In this document: piece by piece, positions 55,187-64,000 of the stretch
How the letters are laid out: every line of letters starts with the position of its first letter
Position numbering within the stretch: position 1 is the stretch's first letter
Assembly (NCBI GenBank): GCA_965262505.1
Contig: CBDHFM010000030.1
Span: 1,736,001-1,800,000 of the forward strand
Reading direction: 5' to 3'
Length of the DNA stretch: 64,000 bases
Source: JACPPO01 sp965262505
Lineage (GTDB): Bacteria; Acidobacteriota; Vicinamibacteria; Vicinamibacterales; UBA2999
Notes under the pieces: generated by a model
What the model was told of the DNA's origin: nothing
Databases searched by the model: none
The model's input: only the letters and a program-made list of their open reading frames with translations
Made by a program: the position numbers and the translations under genes

Positions 55187-56908
55187 CTAGCGCGCACCAT
55201 CGGCCAGTAGCGCTTCCGCCGTGACAAAGCGCGGCTCGATATCCACAGGGACGTCCCTGAGGCGATCGAGCACGACTTGCACCTCTGGCCGGACGCGGCC
55301 AAGCGTCTCGATCATCTCTGTCGCCTCGGCGTACCCGCCAACCGCCTGGAGCGTCATGATGTCGCGGGTCAGATCGATCACGTTCTGCCTGATACGCGCG
55401 GGGTTGACAGAGAAGGTCCCGTCAGACGCGACGGTGACGCCGCCATTGTCGAGAAAGTAATTGAGCTGGATGGCCACGCCGCGGCCGTGCGCTTCGTTAA
55501 TCCCGAACCGAAGCGACCTGAAAATCGATGCCAGGAATGTCGTGTACATCGTCTCATCGAACGACGCGTCAAGTGTCCCGCGGTCCACGAGAAACTGGAG
55601 CGCAAACAGACCGGAGATGTCGGCCTTGGCCTCCTCTATCGCACTGTAGGTCTCCTTCAACTCCTGCCGCACGGTCGTCTGACGACCGTCGACGGTGATG
55701 TTGTGCGGCCCCAGGCCGTGCATCAATTCGTGCATGAGGATGTGCGTGAAGAACGCGTCGAACGCCACGTTTCCCTGGCCTGCGGCCGCCAGCGCGACCT
55801 GTGCGATCGGCTGGAGAACCATCCGGAACTTGGCTTCCTGATTGTTCTTCAGCATGACGCGCTTGCTGCCCTTCTCGGTAATCACGCGTTCGTCGTTCGG
55901 CAGGTTGAAGGCCGCGGTCTGAACACCCTTGTTCGCGTCTCCGGACGAGAACACGGTATTGACGACCCGGATGGGCGCCAGTGCGCCGAGCTTCGGGTTT
56001 CGGTACTGCGGATCGATCGGCAGGTTGTTCTCGATGTCCTGCAACTCGGCTCCGAACCGTGCCAGCTTGTTCGTTTCCACGTCATCACGGATCGTGATGA
56101 ACGCTTCGAAGGCGGCCTTGTAGTTGAACCACTCGTCCTCGTAGACCTCGTACGGACCGATGGTCGGCTCGATGCTGGCGTCGAGCTCCATCCAGGCGAC
56201 ATCGCTCGCGTAGTAGTCGTTGGTCATGAGCGCATCCGCGCGGCTGTCAAGAAAGGCCCGGAGCGTGGGCTGGTCGGTCAGCGTCGCGGCCTCACGCAGG
56301 AGCGCAGCCACCTGCGCGATCTCGGCCTGGTACTCGAGGGCATAGGGAACGGCCATCAACCCGCCATCGGAACCGCGGCGAATGGTGGTGAAGAAGCCGG
56401 TGGCGCTGGTGCGCTCGGCCGGCGGCAGCGTCCCGATCCAGGCCTCGACTTCCTCCTTCGTGGCACCTGCGGGATAGAAGTTCGCCTGCGGAGGCTTGGG
56501 GGGAGCGCCAGGCACGAACGGCTCATTGTCGTCGAGCCGTGACCACGGCCCCTTGTTGAGCAGAAAGTAGCGCAGGCGGGCACGACCCAGATCGGACGCG
56601 TCGCCCAGCAGCGCCTGCAGCATCGTCTCGTTGCCGGCCCACACCTGCCGAAGGAAGAGCGCATCGAAGACTTGTGCGGCCTCCACGAGCGTGGCAAGTG
56701 CCCGCCGCTCGTTCACGGGCAGGGCCGTCACGTCGGCGGCAAGGTCGACCGGCACAAAGCGCGCCGTCATGGCTTGAAGCTGCTGCACCATCGGGTCCAT
56801 CTGCTCTCTGCTCGTCTGGTTGTCCAGCTGCCGGCAGCCCGCGGCAGCCACCCAAGACGAGAGGACAAGCAAGACGATGATCTTCTGTATACGTGTCGGG
56901 CGCACCAT
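55187..56908 (-). CDS. M49-type (dipeptidyl-peptidase III-like) zinc metallopeptidase lipoprotein
   Basis: The 573-residue protein has lipobox AAGC. The zinc site is FTHILMHELMHGLGPHNI, resembling the HExxxH-type site of DPP III/NUDT3-like proteins, with the third ligand in SAIEEAKADISGLFAL. Other family parts are GSKRVMLKNNQEAKF and EAHGRGVAIQLNYFLDNGGV. It probably removes dipeptides from short peptides in the periplasm. The gene abuts the cytochrome gene directly. Confidence 0.8.
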   Translation of the reverse strand: MVRPTRIQKIIVLLVLSSWVAAAGCRQLDNQTSREQMDPMVQQLQAMTARFVPVDLAADVTALPVNERRALATLVEAAQVFDALFLRQVWAGNETMLQALLGDASDLGRARLRYFLLNKGPWSRLDDNEPFVPGAPPKPPQANFYPAGATKEEVEAWIGTLPPAERTSATGFFTTIRRGSDGGLMAVPYALEYQAEIAQVAALLREAATLTDQPTLRAFLDSRADALMTNDYYASDVAWMELDASIEPTIGPYEVYEDEWFNYKAAFEAFITIRDDVETNKLARFGAELQDIENNLPIDPQYRNPKLGALAPIRVVNTVFSSGDANKGVQTAAFNLPNDERVITEKGSKRVMLKNNQEAKFRMVLQPIAQVALAAAGQGNVAFDAFFTHILMHELMHGLGPHNITVDGRQTTVRQELKETYSAIEEAKADISGLFALQFLVDRGTLDASFDETMYTTFLASIFRSLRFGINEAHGRGVAIQLNYFLDNGGVTVASDGTFSVNPARIRQNVIDLTRDIMTLQAVGGYAEATEMIETLGRVRPEVQVVLDRLRDVPVDIEPRFVTAEALLADGAR

Positions 56909-56921
56909 CAGTCCACGCGCC

Positions 56922-57470
56922 TCAGTGAACTCCGGAGCTCGATTGCAGAGCGGCGGGATCCGTCCCGAGACGTCGGATCGCCGTCTCCCACATCTCGTCC
57001 GGCGGCACCCCGAAAATCAACATGGGATCGACGTCGCTGGTCAGCCACGCAGACTCGGCGAGCTCCTTGTCGAGCTGTCCCGGCCCCCATCCCGCGCTGC
57101 CCACGACCACTCGCGCGCGAGACGAAGGGGTCTGCAGCAGCTCCAGCGTCAGCGCGTGTGACACCGACAACACGACGCCAGGACAGATCTCGCGCTGCTC
57201 CTCGTCGGGCCCTTGCGCTTCGGCCATCAGGACCCACGTCCGCTGCAGATCGACCGGCCCGCCCATCCAGAGCCGCAGGTCCGGATCGACGCGCACCGGC
57301 GGTTCCGTCCGCACAAGTTGCCAGGCAGGCTCGCTCATCTGGCGGTTCACGACGAGACCGAAAGCGCCCTCTTCCGTGTAGTCGCACAGGAGCACGACGG
57401 TCCGCGCAAAATTCGGGTCGGCCATCTGGGGCATCGACACGAGGAGGATGGGCGCGCTGCCGCTGCTCAT
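56922..57470 (-). CDS. YqgE/AlgH-family protein (DUF179)
   Basis: The 182-residue protein begins LLVSMPQMADPNFARTVVLL and has GAFGLVVNRQMS, WMGGPVDLQRTWVLM, VVLSVSHALTLELL and GSAGWGPGQLDKELAESAWL, the full UPF0301 signature. Function is not settled. It lies between QueG and the M49 gene on the same strand. Confidence 0.92.
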   Translation of the reverse strand: MSSGSAPILLVSMPQMADPNFARTVVLLCDYTEEGAFGLVVNRQMSEPAWQLVRTEPPVRVDPDLRLWMGGPVDLQRTWVLMAEAQGPDEEQREICPGVVLSVSHALTLELLQTPSSRARVVVGSAGWGPGQLDKELAESAWLTSDVDPMLIFGVPPDEMWETAIRRLGTDPAALQSSSGVH

Positions 57471-57491
57471 GGGCGAATAATACCTTTGACC

Positions 57492-58523
57492 TCATTCCAG
57501 CGCCCAGGCGACATGTTCCTGCACCATCCTGTCATCAGCCGAGGGGCGCTCGGGGTTGCGCTCGGCGAGCGCGGCACGTGCGTCAGAGTCGCCGCTGTTG
57601 CCGATGGCCACCGCCAGGTTCCGGCGAAGTCCCGTCAACTTGGCGCGCGTCATGGCGCTGCCTTTGACGAGCGTCCTCAGCTCGCCATCAGGCCGACGCC
57701 AGAGATCGGCGAGCTTCGGCTGGTCGAGGCCCGGCCGTGGCTGCCACGCGGCGTCTTCTGATTGCGGCGCCGCCTGGTTGTACGGACAGACATCCTGACA
57801 GATGTCGCAGCCGTACACGTGCGTCGCAAGCGCGGCCCGGAACTGTGCCGGGACGGCACCTCGAATTTCAATCGTCAGATACGAGAGGCAGCGCGTGGCG
57901 TCCAGTACTCCAGGTTCGACGAGCGCGTCTGTCGGACAGGCGTCGAGGCATCTCGTACAGGTCCCGCACTGATCGAGCGCTTTCGTGTCCGGCTCGAGCG
58001 GCAGGGTACAGATAATCTCGGACAGGAACAGCCACGAGCCCACCTCAGGACTAATCAGGCAGGTGTTCTTACCGAGCCATCCCAGTCCGGCGTACTGCGC
58101 ATACACGCGCTCCTGCACGGGTCCGGTGTCCACGTACGCGCGCGCATCGAACGGCTGTGGCGATACAGCGCGCATCCACGCCAGCAGCGCCTCGAGCCGC
58201 TTCTTCAGCACGTCGTGATAGTCGTCGCCCCACGCATAGCGTGAGATCAGCGCGAGATCCGGGCGCGCCTCTGCAGACGCGTACGGCGGTACGGTGTTGT
58301 AGACAGTGCCGATGACGATGACGCTGCGGGCGCCTGGGACCACGGCGCGCACGTCTGCGCGACGGTCGGCGGAACGGGGGATGTACGCCATCTCGCCGGC
58401 GTAGCCCCGCGTCACCCATTCGCGCAGGAACGCCAACTCGGGGAAATCGTTTGCGGGCGCGACCCCACAGAGGTCGAATCCGAGCTCACGAGCCTTGGAC
58501 TTGATGGTGGACGAGGTCAGCAC
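57492..58523 (-). CDS. queG: Epoxyqueuosine reductase
   Basis: The 343-residue protein has an N-terminal cobalamin-type reductase region (GFDLCGVAPANDFPELAFLR, RYAWGDDYHDVLKKRLEAL, YVDTGPVQERVYAQYAGLGW) and two [4Fe-4S] motifs: CGTCTRCLDACPTDAL and CDICQDVCPYN. It catalyses the last step of queuosine formation in tRNA. The length is normal. Confidence 0.93.
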   Translation of the reverse strand: MLTSSTIKSKARELGFDLCGVAPANDFPELAFLREWVTRGYAGEMAYIPRSADRRADVRAVVPGARSVIVIGTVYNTVPPYASAEARPDLALISRYAWGDDYHDVLKKRLEALLAWMRAVSPQPFDARAYVDTGPVQERVYAQYAGLGWLGKNTCLISPEVGSWLFLSEIICTLPLEPDTKALDQCGTCTRCLDACPTDALVEPGVLDATRCLSYLTIEIRGAVPAQFRAALATHVYGCDICQDVCPYNQAAPQSEDAAWQPRPGLDQPKLADLWRRPDGELRTLVKGSAMTRAKLTGLRRNLAVAIGNSGDSDARAALAERNPERPSADDRMVQEHVAWALE

Positions 58524-58572
58524 GTCAACGCCCCAACCTTACACCGCCCACGTCCGTCGCGTGAGCGCTGGA

Positions 58573-61323
58573 TTAACCTCGGCCGACGAGCTGGCGGACC
58601 ACGTATGGCAGGATGCCGCCGTGCCGGAACGCGACAAGTTCTTCCGGCGTATCGATCCGCACGGTCGTGCCGAACGCCTGCGACGTTCCGTCCGCCCGGG
58701 TGGCCGTCACCCGCACGTCCCCGCGAGGCTTCAGGCCATCCGCGACCCCGCGAAGATCGAACACCTCGGTGCCGGTCAGCCCGAGCGATGCCGCCGTATC
58801 GCCGGCCTTGAATTCCAGTGGTAGCACGCCCATGTTCACGAGATTGCTCCGGTGGATGCGCTCGAAGGATTCGACAATCACCGCCTTCATGCCGAGCAAC
58901 TGGGTCCCCTTGGCCGCCCAGTCGCGCGACGAACCGGAGCCGTACTCCTTGCCCGCGATGACGAGCAGCGGGACGCCGGCGTCGCGATACCGCACGGACG
59001 CGTCGTACATCGTCATCAGCTCGCCGCCCGGCTGGTGCAGCGTCCAACCGCCCTCGGTGCCGGGTGCGAGCTGATTGCGCAGGCGGATGTTGGCAAACGT
59101 GCCGCGCGTCATCACTTCGTGGTTACCGCGGCGCGCGCCGTAGGAGTTGAAATCAGACGGCTTGACGCCCTTCTCCATGAGATAGCGTCCAGCCGGGGTG
59201 TCCGCCTTGATCGAACCGGCCGGCGAAATGTGGTCGGTCGTGACGCTGTCGCCCAGTAGCGCGAGCACACGCGCACCGGCGATGTCCTCCAGCGGCGGCG
59301 TGACCATCGTCATGCCCTGAAGGAATGTCGGCTGACGAACGTAGGTCGATTCCGGATTCCACTGGAAGCGGTTGCCGTCGGCCGTCGGCAGCTGCTGCCA
59401 GTGCTCGTCACCGGCAAACACCTCCGCGTAGCTCTTCTTGAACATGTCGGCGTTCACCGCGCGCAGCATCGTCTCCTGCAGCTCCTGCTCGCCCGGCCAG
59501 ATGTCCTTCAAGTAGACCGGCTTGCCGGCCCGGTCCTTGCCAAGTGGCTCCGTGGTGAGGTCAGTGGTCATCCATCCGGCAAGCGCGTAGGCGACGACCA
59601 GCGGCGGCGACGCGAGGTAGTTGGCGCGCACCTCCTGCTGGATCCGCCCCTCGAAGTTTCGGTTTCCGCTCAGCACGGAACAGACCACCAGGTTCTTATC
59701 GCGAATGACAGCGGACACCTCGTCCGGAAGTGGACCGCTGTTGCCGATACACGTGGTGCAGCCGTACCCGACAAGGTTGAACCCGAGCTCATCGAGGTAC
59801 CGGCTGAGACCGGCGGCCTCGAGGTACTCCGTCACCACCTTCGATCCCGGCGCGAGGCTGCTCTTTACCCATGGCTTGCGCGTGAGGCCCTTTTCGACGG
59901 CCTTCTTCGCGAGAAGGCCGGCGCCGATCATCACGCTCGGGTTCGACGTGTTGGTGCAGCTCGTGATAGCCGCGATGACCACCGCGCCGTGATCGATCTG
60001 GTCGAGTACCGGATCGGCAACAGCCACGCCTGATTCAGCGACGGCGGCGGCGGTCGCGGCACCGCCCTGACTCGCTGCACCGGCACCAGCCGCCTTTGCG
60101 GGCTTCGGAGCGACCTGCATCGTCGGCAGGGCTTTCCCGAACGCGGCCTTCGCACCGGTCAGGGGGACGCGATCTTGCGGCCGCTTCGGACCGGCGAGGC
60201 ACGGTTCCACGCTCGACAGGTTCAGTTCGAGCGTCTCGCTGTATGCCGCCTCCAGGCTGTCATCGGTACGAAACAGCCCCTGTGCGCGCGCGTAGTCTTC
60301 AACGAGTTGAACGCGGGACTCGTCGCGACCCGTCAGACGCAGATAGTCGAGCGTCATCTTGTCGATCGGAAACATCGCGATCGTGGCCCCGTATTCCGGG
60401 CACATATTGCCGAGCGTGGCCCGGTCGGCAATCGTCAAGTGCCGAAGGCCTTCCCCGAAGAACTCGACAAACTTGCCGACCACGCCATGCTTGCGCAGCG
60501 CTTCGGTAATGGTGAGCACGAGGTCGGTGGCCGTCGTACCGCGCGGCAACCCGCCGGTGAGCCGGAACCCGAGTACCCGGGGAAGGAGCATCGACACCGG
60601 CTGACCGAGCATCGCCGCCTCGGCCTCGATGCCTCCCACACCCCAGCCGACGACGCCCAGCCCGTTGACCATGGTCGTGTGGGAGTCGGTGCCGACCAGC
60701 GTATCGGGAAACGCGACGGTCTTACCATCAACCGTTTCCGAGAACACCACGCGCGCCAGGTACTCGAGATTGACCTGGTGGACAATGCCGGTGTCCGGAG
60801 GTATTACCTGGAAATTGCGGAACGCGCGCTGGCCCCAGCGCAGGAAGGCATAGCGTTCGCGATTGCGCGAGAACTCAAGTCCTGCGTTCAACGCAAACGC
60901 GTCCGAGCGCCCGAAGTAATCGACCTGCACGGAGTGATCGATGACGAGCTCGACGGGCTGGAGCGGATTGACGCGGTCGGGATCGCCGCCGAGCGAAACG
61001 ATCGCGTCGCGCATGGCCGCCATGTCGACGACGCAGGGCACGCCCGTGAAGTCCTGGAGCAGGACCCGCGCCGGCATGAACGAAATCTCCTTCTCGGACG
61101 CCGCGGCGGCGTTCCACTGTGCGACGGCACGAATGTCGTCGGCTTTGACGAACGCGTCGTCCTCTCGCCGCAGCAGATTCTCGAGCAGGATCTTCATCGA
61201 GTACGGCAACCGCGCGACGCCGGGAAAGCCGGCTCTCTCGAGCGCCGGGAGGCTGTAGATCTGCACGGCCTGCCCGCCGCTGCGGATGTCCGTGCGTGTG
61301 CCGAAGCTGTTCAGGGTGGTCAC
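58573..61323 (-). CDS. acnA: Aconitate hydratase (AcnA type)
   Basis: The 916-residue protein contains FVEFFGEGLRHLTIADRATL, MCPEYGATIAMFPID, AITSCTNTSNPSVMIGAGLL and GYGCTTCIGNSGPLPDEVSA (Cys ligands of the [4Fe-4S] cluster), and the swivel domain with GSSRDWAAKGTQLLGMKAVI. It interconverts citrate and isocitrate in the TCA cycle. A short Ala/Gly-rich linker (AKAAGAGAASQGGAATAAAV) interrupts the usual spacing near residue 420. Confidence 0.95.
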   Translation of the reverse strand: MTTLNSFGTRTDIRSGGQAVQIYSLPALERAGFPGVARLPYSMKILLENLLRREDDAFVKADDIRAVAQWNAAAASEKEISFMPARVLLQDFTGVPCVVDMAAMRDAIVSLGGDPDRVNPLQPVELVIDHSVQVDYFGRSDAFALNAGLEFSRNRERYAFLRWGQRAFRNFQVIPPDTGIVHQVNLEYLARVVFSETVDGKTVAFPDTLVGTDSHTTMVNGLGVVGWGVGGIEAEAAMLGQPVSMLLPRVLGFRLTGGLPRGTTATDLVLTITEALRKHGVVGKFVEFFGEGLRHLTIADRATLGNMCPEYGATIAMFPIDKMTLDYLRLTGRDESRVQLVEDYARAQGLFRTDDSLEAAYSETLELNLSSVEPCLAGPKRPQDRVPLTGAKAAFGKALPTMQVAPKPAKAAGAGAASQGGAATAAAVAESGVAVADPVLDQIDHGAVVIAAITSCTNTSNPSVMIGAGLLAKKAVEKGLTRKPWVKSSLAPGSKVVTEYLEAAGLSRYLDELGFNLVGYGCTTCIGNSGPLPDEVSAVIRDKNLVVCSVLSGNRNFEGRIQQEVRANYLASPPLVVAYALAGWMTTDLTTEPLGKDRAGKPVYLKDIWPGEQELQETMLRAVNADMFKKSYAEVFAGDEHWQQLPTADGNRFQWNPESTYVRQPTFLQGMTMVTPPLEDIAGARVLALLGDSVTTDHISPAGSIKADTPAGRYLMEKGVKPSDFNSYGARRGNHEVMTRGTFANIRLRNQLAPGTEGGWTLHQPGGELMTMYDASVRYRDAGVPLLVIAGKEYGSGSSRDWAAKGTQLLGMKAVIVESFERIHRSNLVNMGVLPLEFKAGDTAASLGLTGTEVFDLRGVADGLKPRGDVRVTATRADGTSQAFGTTVRIDTPEELVAFRHGGILPYVVRQLVGRG

Positions 61324-61395
61324 GGGTGCCCGATCATACCTTGCGTTCGCGCGCGTCGAGAAACGGTGCAGCCCGGCTGGATAGCGTACCGGGCG

Positions 61396-62517
61396 CTATT
61401 CCGCGGCAAGTTCGAGAATCGCCGCAGCGGCCCGCGCGCTCGCGCCCGGCTCGCCGAGCTGCTCCCGCACGTGCCGGAGCGCCTCGGTGGTTCGCGCGCG
61501 GCGCTCTGCATCGGTGAGCAGCGCGACGGTCTCCTCCGCCAGCCGCGCTGGAGTGAAATCATCCTGGATCAATTCAGGGACGATGCGGCGGCCCGCAACC
61601 AGGTTTGGCATCGCGTAGGTATCGACCTTCAGGAAGGGTTTGCCAAGACGGTACGTCAGTGGCGACACGCGGTACACCACGACCATCGGCCGCTCGTGGA
61701 GCGCGGCCTGGACCGTGGCAGTACCTGAAGCTGTGATCACGACATCTGACGCGGCGAGCACGTCATCGGCCTGGTCGTGGACGAGCACGACGCCGTGAGT
61801 CAGCAACGCCCCGAACAACCCAGGCGGCAAGTTGGGCGCACCCGCCGCCAGAAACTGCACCCCGGGCACGCGATCGCGAATCAGCGGTATCGCCGCGGCG
61901 AGCCCGGGTGCGATCCGCCGCACCTCGTTCGGCCGGCTGCCAGGCAGGAGGGCGACCGTCGGCGCGTCCGGCCGAAGGCCGCGATCGCCCAGAAGCGCGG
62001 ATCGTGTCTGTCCCGACCGCGCAAGATCCACGAGAGGGTGCCCCACGCACTGCACCGGAATACCCGCCTGCTCGTACATGGGGGCTTCGAACGGAAAAAT
62101 GACCAGCATCCTGTCGACGAACCGCCGCATCGTGTGCATCCGGCCGGGCCGCCAGGCCCAGAGCTGGGGGCTGACGTAGTAGACGACCGGCACACCCAGA
62201 CGCCGCATCGCCGCCATGAGGCGGAAGTTGAAGTCCGGGAAATCGATCGCGACGAACACGTCGGGCTTGCGCTCGCGGGCGGCGGCAATGAGGCGTCGAT
62301 ACATGGCGTAGGAGCGTGGGAGCACCCGTACCGCCTCGGTCAGGCCGGTCACCGTCAAGCCCGCAAAGTCGCCCACCAGCGTAGCGCCAGCCGCCTTCAG
62401 CCGGCGGCCACCGAACCCGAAGAGTTCCGCCGACGGCGCCTGCGCACGCAGCTCCGCGGCCAGTGCGCCAGCGTACAGATCACCGGACGCTTCACCGCAG
62501 GAGATCATGATGCGCAT
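61396..62517 (-). CDS. lpxB: Lipid-A-disaccharide synthase
   Basis: The 373-residue protein starts MRIMISCGEASGDLYAGAL, has VFVAIDFPDFNFRL, YYVSPQLWAWRPGR, LPGSRPNEV and the GT-B acceptor region ITASGTATVQAALHERPMVV. It condenses UDP-diacylglucosamine and lipid X at the inner membrane. It shows a Gram-negative outer membrane. It lies 9 bp after an M16 gene. Confidence 0.95.
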   Translation of the reverse strand: MRIMISCGEASGDLYAGALAAELRAQAPSAELFGFGGRRLKAAGATLVGDFAGLTVTGLTEAVRVLPRSYAMYRRLIAAARERKPDVFVAIDFPDFNFRLMAAMRRLGVPVVYYVSPQLWAWRPGRMHTMRRFVDRMLVIFPFEAPMYEQAGIPVQCVGHPLVDLARSGQTRSALLGDRGLRPDAPTVALLPGSRPNEVRRIAPGLAAAIPLIRDRVPGVQFLAAGAPNLPPGLFGALLTHGVVLVHDQADDVLAASDVVITASGTATVQAALHERPMVVVYRVSPLTYRLGKPFLKVDTYAMPNLVAGRRIVPELIQDDFTPARLAEETVALLTDAERRARTTEALRHVREQLGEPGASARAAAAILELAAE

Positions 62518-62526
62518 GGTGAGATG

Positions 62527-64000
62527 CTACGGTCGCGCGAACAGCGTGTCGCCGAAGGGAGTGCTGGTCGAAGCGTCTCGGCGCGCTTCGCGGCGCAGCG
62601 TCGCTGATAGCAGGTCGAGCTCCTCTATCGGAACGACCTCGAACTCGGAGAAGCCGACGCGCCTGAGCTGCGGGACGACCGCGGCCGCGTTGCCGACGAG
62701 CACGATCGACAGCCGATCGGGCCTGACGTACCGCCGAGCGACGCGCTGGATGTCGTCCGGCGTGACCCGCTGCACGCGCTCGCTGAACGTGCCGATTTCC
62801 TCGACCGGCAGCTCGTAGAACACCACGTTCAGCACCTGCGCGGCGATATCGTTGGGCGTCTCGATCGTCAGCGGAAACGCGCCCGCCAGGTAGGCTTGTG
62901 CATCCGACAGCTCACGCTGCAAGACGCGCTCACGCCGGAGCTTCGCAAACTCGTCCACCATGAGACGCAGCGCTTCGCCCGTGGTTTCCGTGCGGGTGTC
63001 GGTCTCCGCGACAAAGTTACCGCTCTGCTTCCGCGCTTCCGTTTCGGCAGACGCGCCGTAGGTCAGGCCGCGCTCGGCTCGCAGGACGCGGTGCAGTCGA
63101 TTGGCGCCTTCTCCGCCGAGGATCTTCACGGCGAGATCGAAGGCGAGGTAATCCGGATCGTTTCTGGTAATAGCGAGCTGGCCGACGCGAATCCCGGTCT
63201 GGACCGCGTCGGGCTTGTCGACGATGACAATCCTGCGCGTCGGCGGCGGCGGATCGACGGTTTCGAGCGGCTCGAGTTCGGCCCGGGGCCAGCCCTCGAA
63301 CACGCGTCGGGCGGCGGCAAAGGCCTCCTCGCCGGTCACGTCGCCCACGATCCCGAGAATCATGTTGTTGGGGACAAAGTTGCGCCGGTGATAGGCCTGA
63401 AGATCGGCCCGCGTGATGGCGGCCAGCGTCTCCGGCGTGCCGCTGTTCGGCAGGCCGTAGGGGTGGAACCCGTAGACGAGGCGATCGAACACGACGCTCG
63501 CCACGTAACCCGGATCGTCCCTGCTGACCTGCAGGGTGGAGATCGTCTGCTGCTTCTGGCGCTCGATCTCCTCCGGGGCGAAGGCCGGGTTTCGGACGAC
63601 GTCGGCCAGCAGATCCATGCCCACGTCGAACGAGTCCTTCATGACCACGACATTCGCGAAGCTCAGATCGGATCCGGAGCCGGCGCCCAGGGCGCCGCCG
63701 ATGAAATCGATCTGGTCCGCGATCTCCGCCGCGCTCTTCGACGTCGTGCCTTGATCGAGGAGCGCCGCGGCGAGATTCGCCACGCCCGCCTTCCCCGGCA
63801 GGTCCTGCACCGACCCGGCGCGCACCAGCATCCGCATGCTCACGGCGGGCTGCTCGTGGTGAAGGACCGCAATGACCTGCAGGCCGTTGGCGAGCGTGCG
63901 CATCTCGTACGGCGGGAACGTCACCTTGCGCGCGGCCAGCGGCCGCGGCGGACGTTCGGACGGCCAGTCCACGGTCTGAGCGCTTGCGACGCTCGCGCAC
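62527..64000 (-). CDS. M16-family (insulinase-like) protein lacking the zinc motif, 5' end outside window
   Basis: The frame is open to the right edge and the visible start CASVASAQTVDWPSE looks like the end of a signal peptide, so the ATG is beyond 64,000. The fold is clear: RTLANGLQVIAVLHHEQPAV, LVRAGSVQDLPGKAGVANLA, LLDQGTTSKSAAEIADQIDF and the C-terminal half with YLAGAFPLTIETPNDIA. Where active members have HxxEH (GxAHFLEH), this one has GVANLAAAL. It is probably the non-catalytic partner of a two-subunit M16 peptidase. Confidence 0.88.
   Translation of the reverse strand, partial: CASVASAQTVDWPSERPPRPLAARKVTFPPYEMRTLANGLQVIAVLHHEQPAVSMRMLVRAGSVQDLPGKAGVANLAAALLDQGTTSKSAAEIADQIDFIGGALGAGSGSDLSFANVVVMKDSFDVGMDLLADVVRNPAFAPEEIERQKQQTISTLQVSRDDPGYVASVVFDRLVYGFHPYGLPNSGTPETLAAITRADLQAYHRRNFVPNNMILGIVGDVTGEEAFAAARRVFEGWPRAELEPLETVDPPPPTRRIVIVDKPDAVQTGIRVGQLAITRNDPDYLAFDLAVKILGGEGANRLHRVLRAERGLTYGASAETEARKQSGNFVAETDTRTETTGEALRLMVDEFAKLRRERVLQRELSDAQAYLAGAFPLTIETPNDIAAQVLNVVFYELPVEEIGTFSERVQRVTPDDIQRVARRYVRPDRLSIVLVGNAAAVVPQLRRVGFSEFEVVPIEELDLLSATLRREARRDASTSTPFGDTLFARP

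Noticed and set aside
60175..61728. A ~500-codon open frame antisense to aconitase and LpxB
   Set aside because: Spans two solid genes on the other strand and has no motif of its own.

Overview
The window looks like a GC-rich Gram-negative chromosome, most likely Acidobacteriota (Vicinamibacteria-like). This is inferred from lipid A synthesis (LpxB), several secreted DUF6152 proteins, remnants of acidobacterial-type Ser/Thr kinase genes whose products end in a WFEELRRLVPTN-like tail, PQQ dehydrogenases with separate c-type cytochromes, and CxxCH-bearing beta-propeller proteins. No rRNA, complete tRNA, CRISPR array or replication origin was seen.

The two parts of the window differ sharply. 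Bases 1-36,403 are an insertion-sequence (IS) field in which roughly half the DNA is IS. It holds one partial IS110, an IS3 remnant, two complete IS3-family elements, three complete and one partial IS1182-type elements, one IS701-type element, two ISAzo13-type elements and three IS256 elements. Bases 36,404-64,000 contain no IS and read as a compact, ordinary chromosome.

Four genes in the IS field are split by IS whose target duplications are perfect, so the original reading frames can be rebuilt in silico: an exported class II aldolase (IS701), a DUF6152 protein (IS3), a DUF1326 protein (two IS256 in opposite orientations) and a membrane-anchored Ser/Thr kinase (IS256). A fifth gene, an amidohydrolase, has lost its 5' end at an IS1182 copy.

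The most interesting functional unit is at 5.5-16.5 kb: an exported class II aldolase, an exported fumarylacetoacetate-hydrolase-family protein, three paralogues of a secreted family I do not recognise (here called GW: motifs PVxDxxGxW, GFPR, WTDGRxLP, GYS), and several small secreted DUF6152 proteins that sit beside them. All carry signal peptides, which suggests an extracytoplasmic breakdown or sensing pathway. Substrate and chemistry are unknown.

Between the IS lie fragments of decayed kinase genes (N-terminal, middle and C-terminal pieces), a diverged repeat of about 250 bp, a motif of about 30 bp repeated four times (core ATTAGCGGGGTC), a palindromic mini-element with CTAG ends, and the 3' half of a tRNA-Cys cut at the anticodon stem, which resembles an integration scar.

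From 28 to 36 kb come a GNAT acetyltransferase, a PQQ sugar dehydrogenase lipoprotein, a large propeller/heme-motif protein, a zinc-ribbon DUF2007-like protein and HspQ. From 36.4 to 41 kb come the truncated amidohydrolase, a ferredoxin, BipA and an FmdB-type zinc ribbon. From 41 to 46.8 kb a minus-strand operon looks like copper handling (TauE/SafE permease, YHS-CopA ATPase, outer-membrane-like protein, cytochrome c, small exported protein). From 46.9 to 50 kb are a sialidase-fold lipoprotein, an intact DUF6152 gene and arsR-arsM, with arsM frameshifted. From 50 to 64 kb all genes are on the minus strand: NHL propeller, HupE/UreJ, PQQ dehydrogenase, cytochrome c, M49-type peptidase, YqgE, QueG, aconitase, LpxB and an M16-family protein without the catalytic motif.
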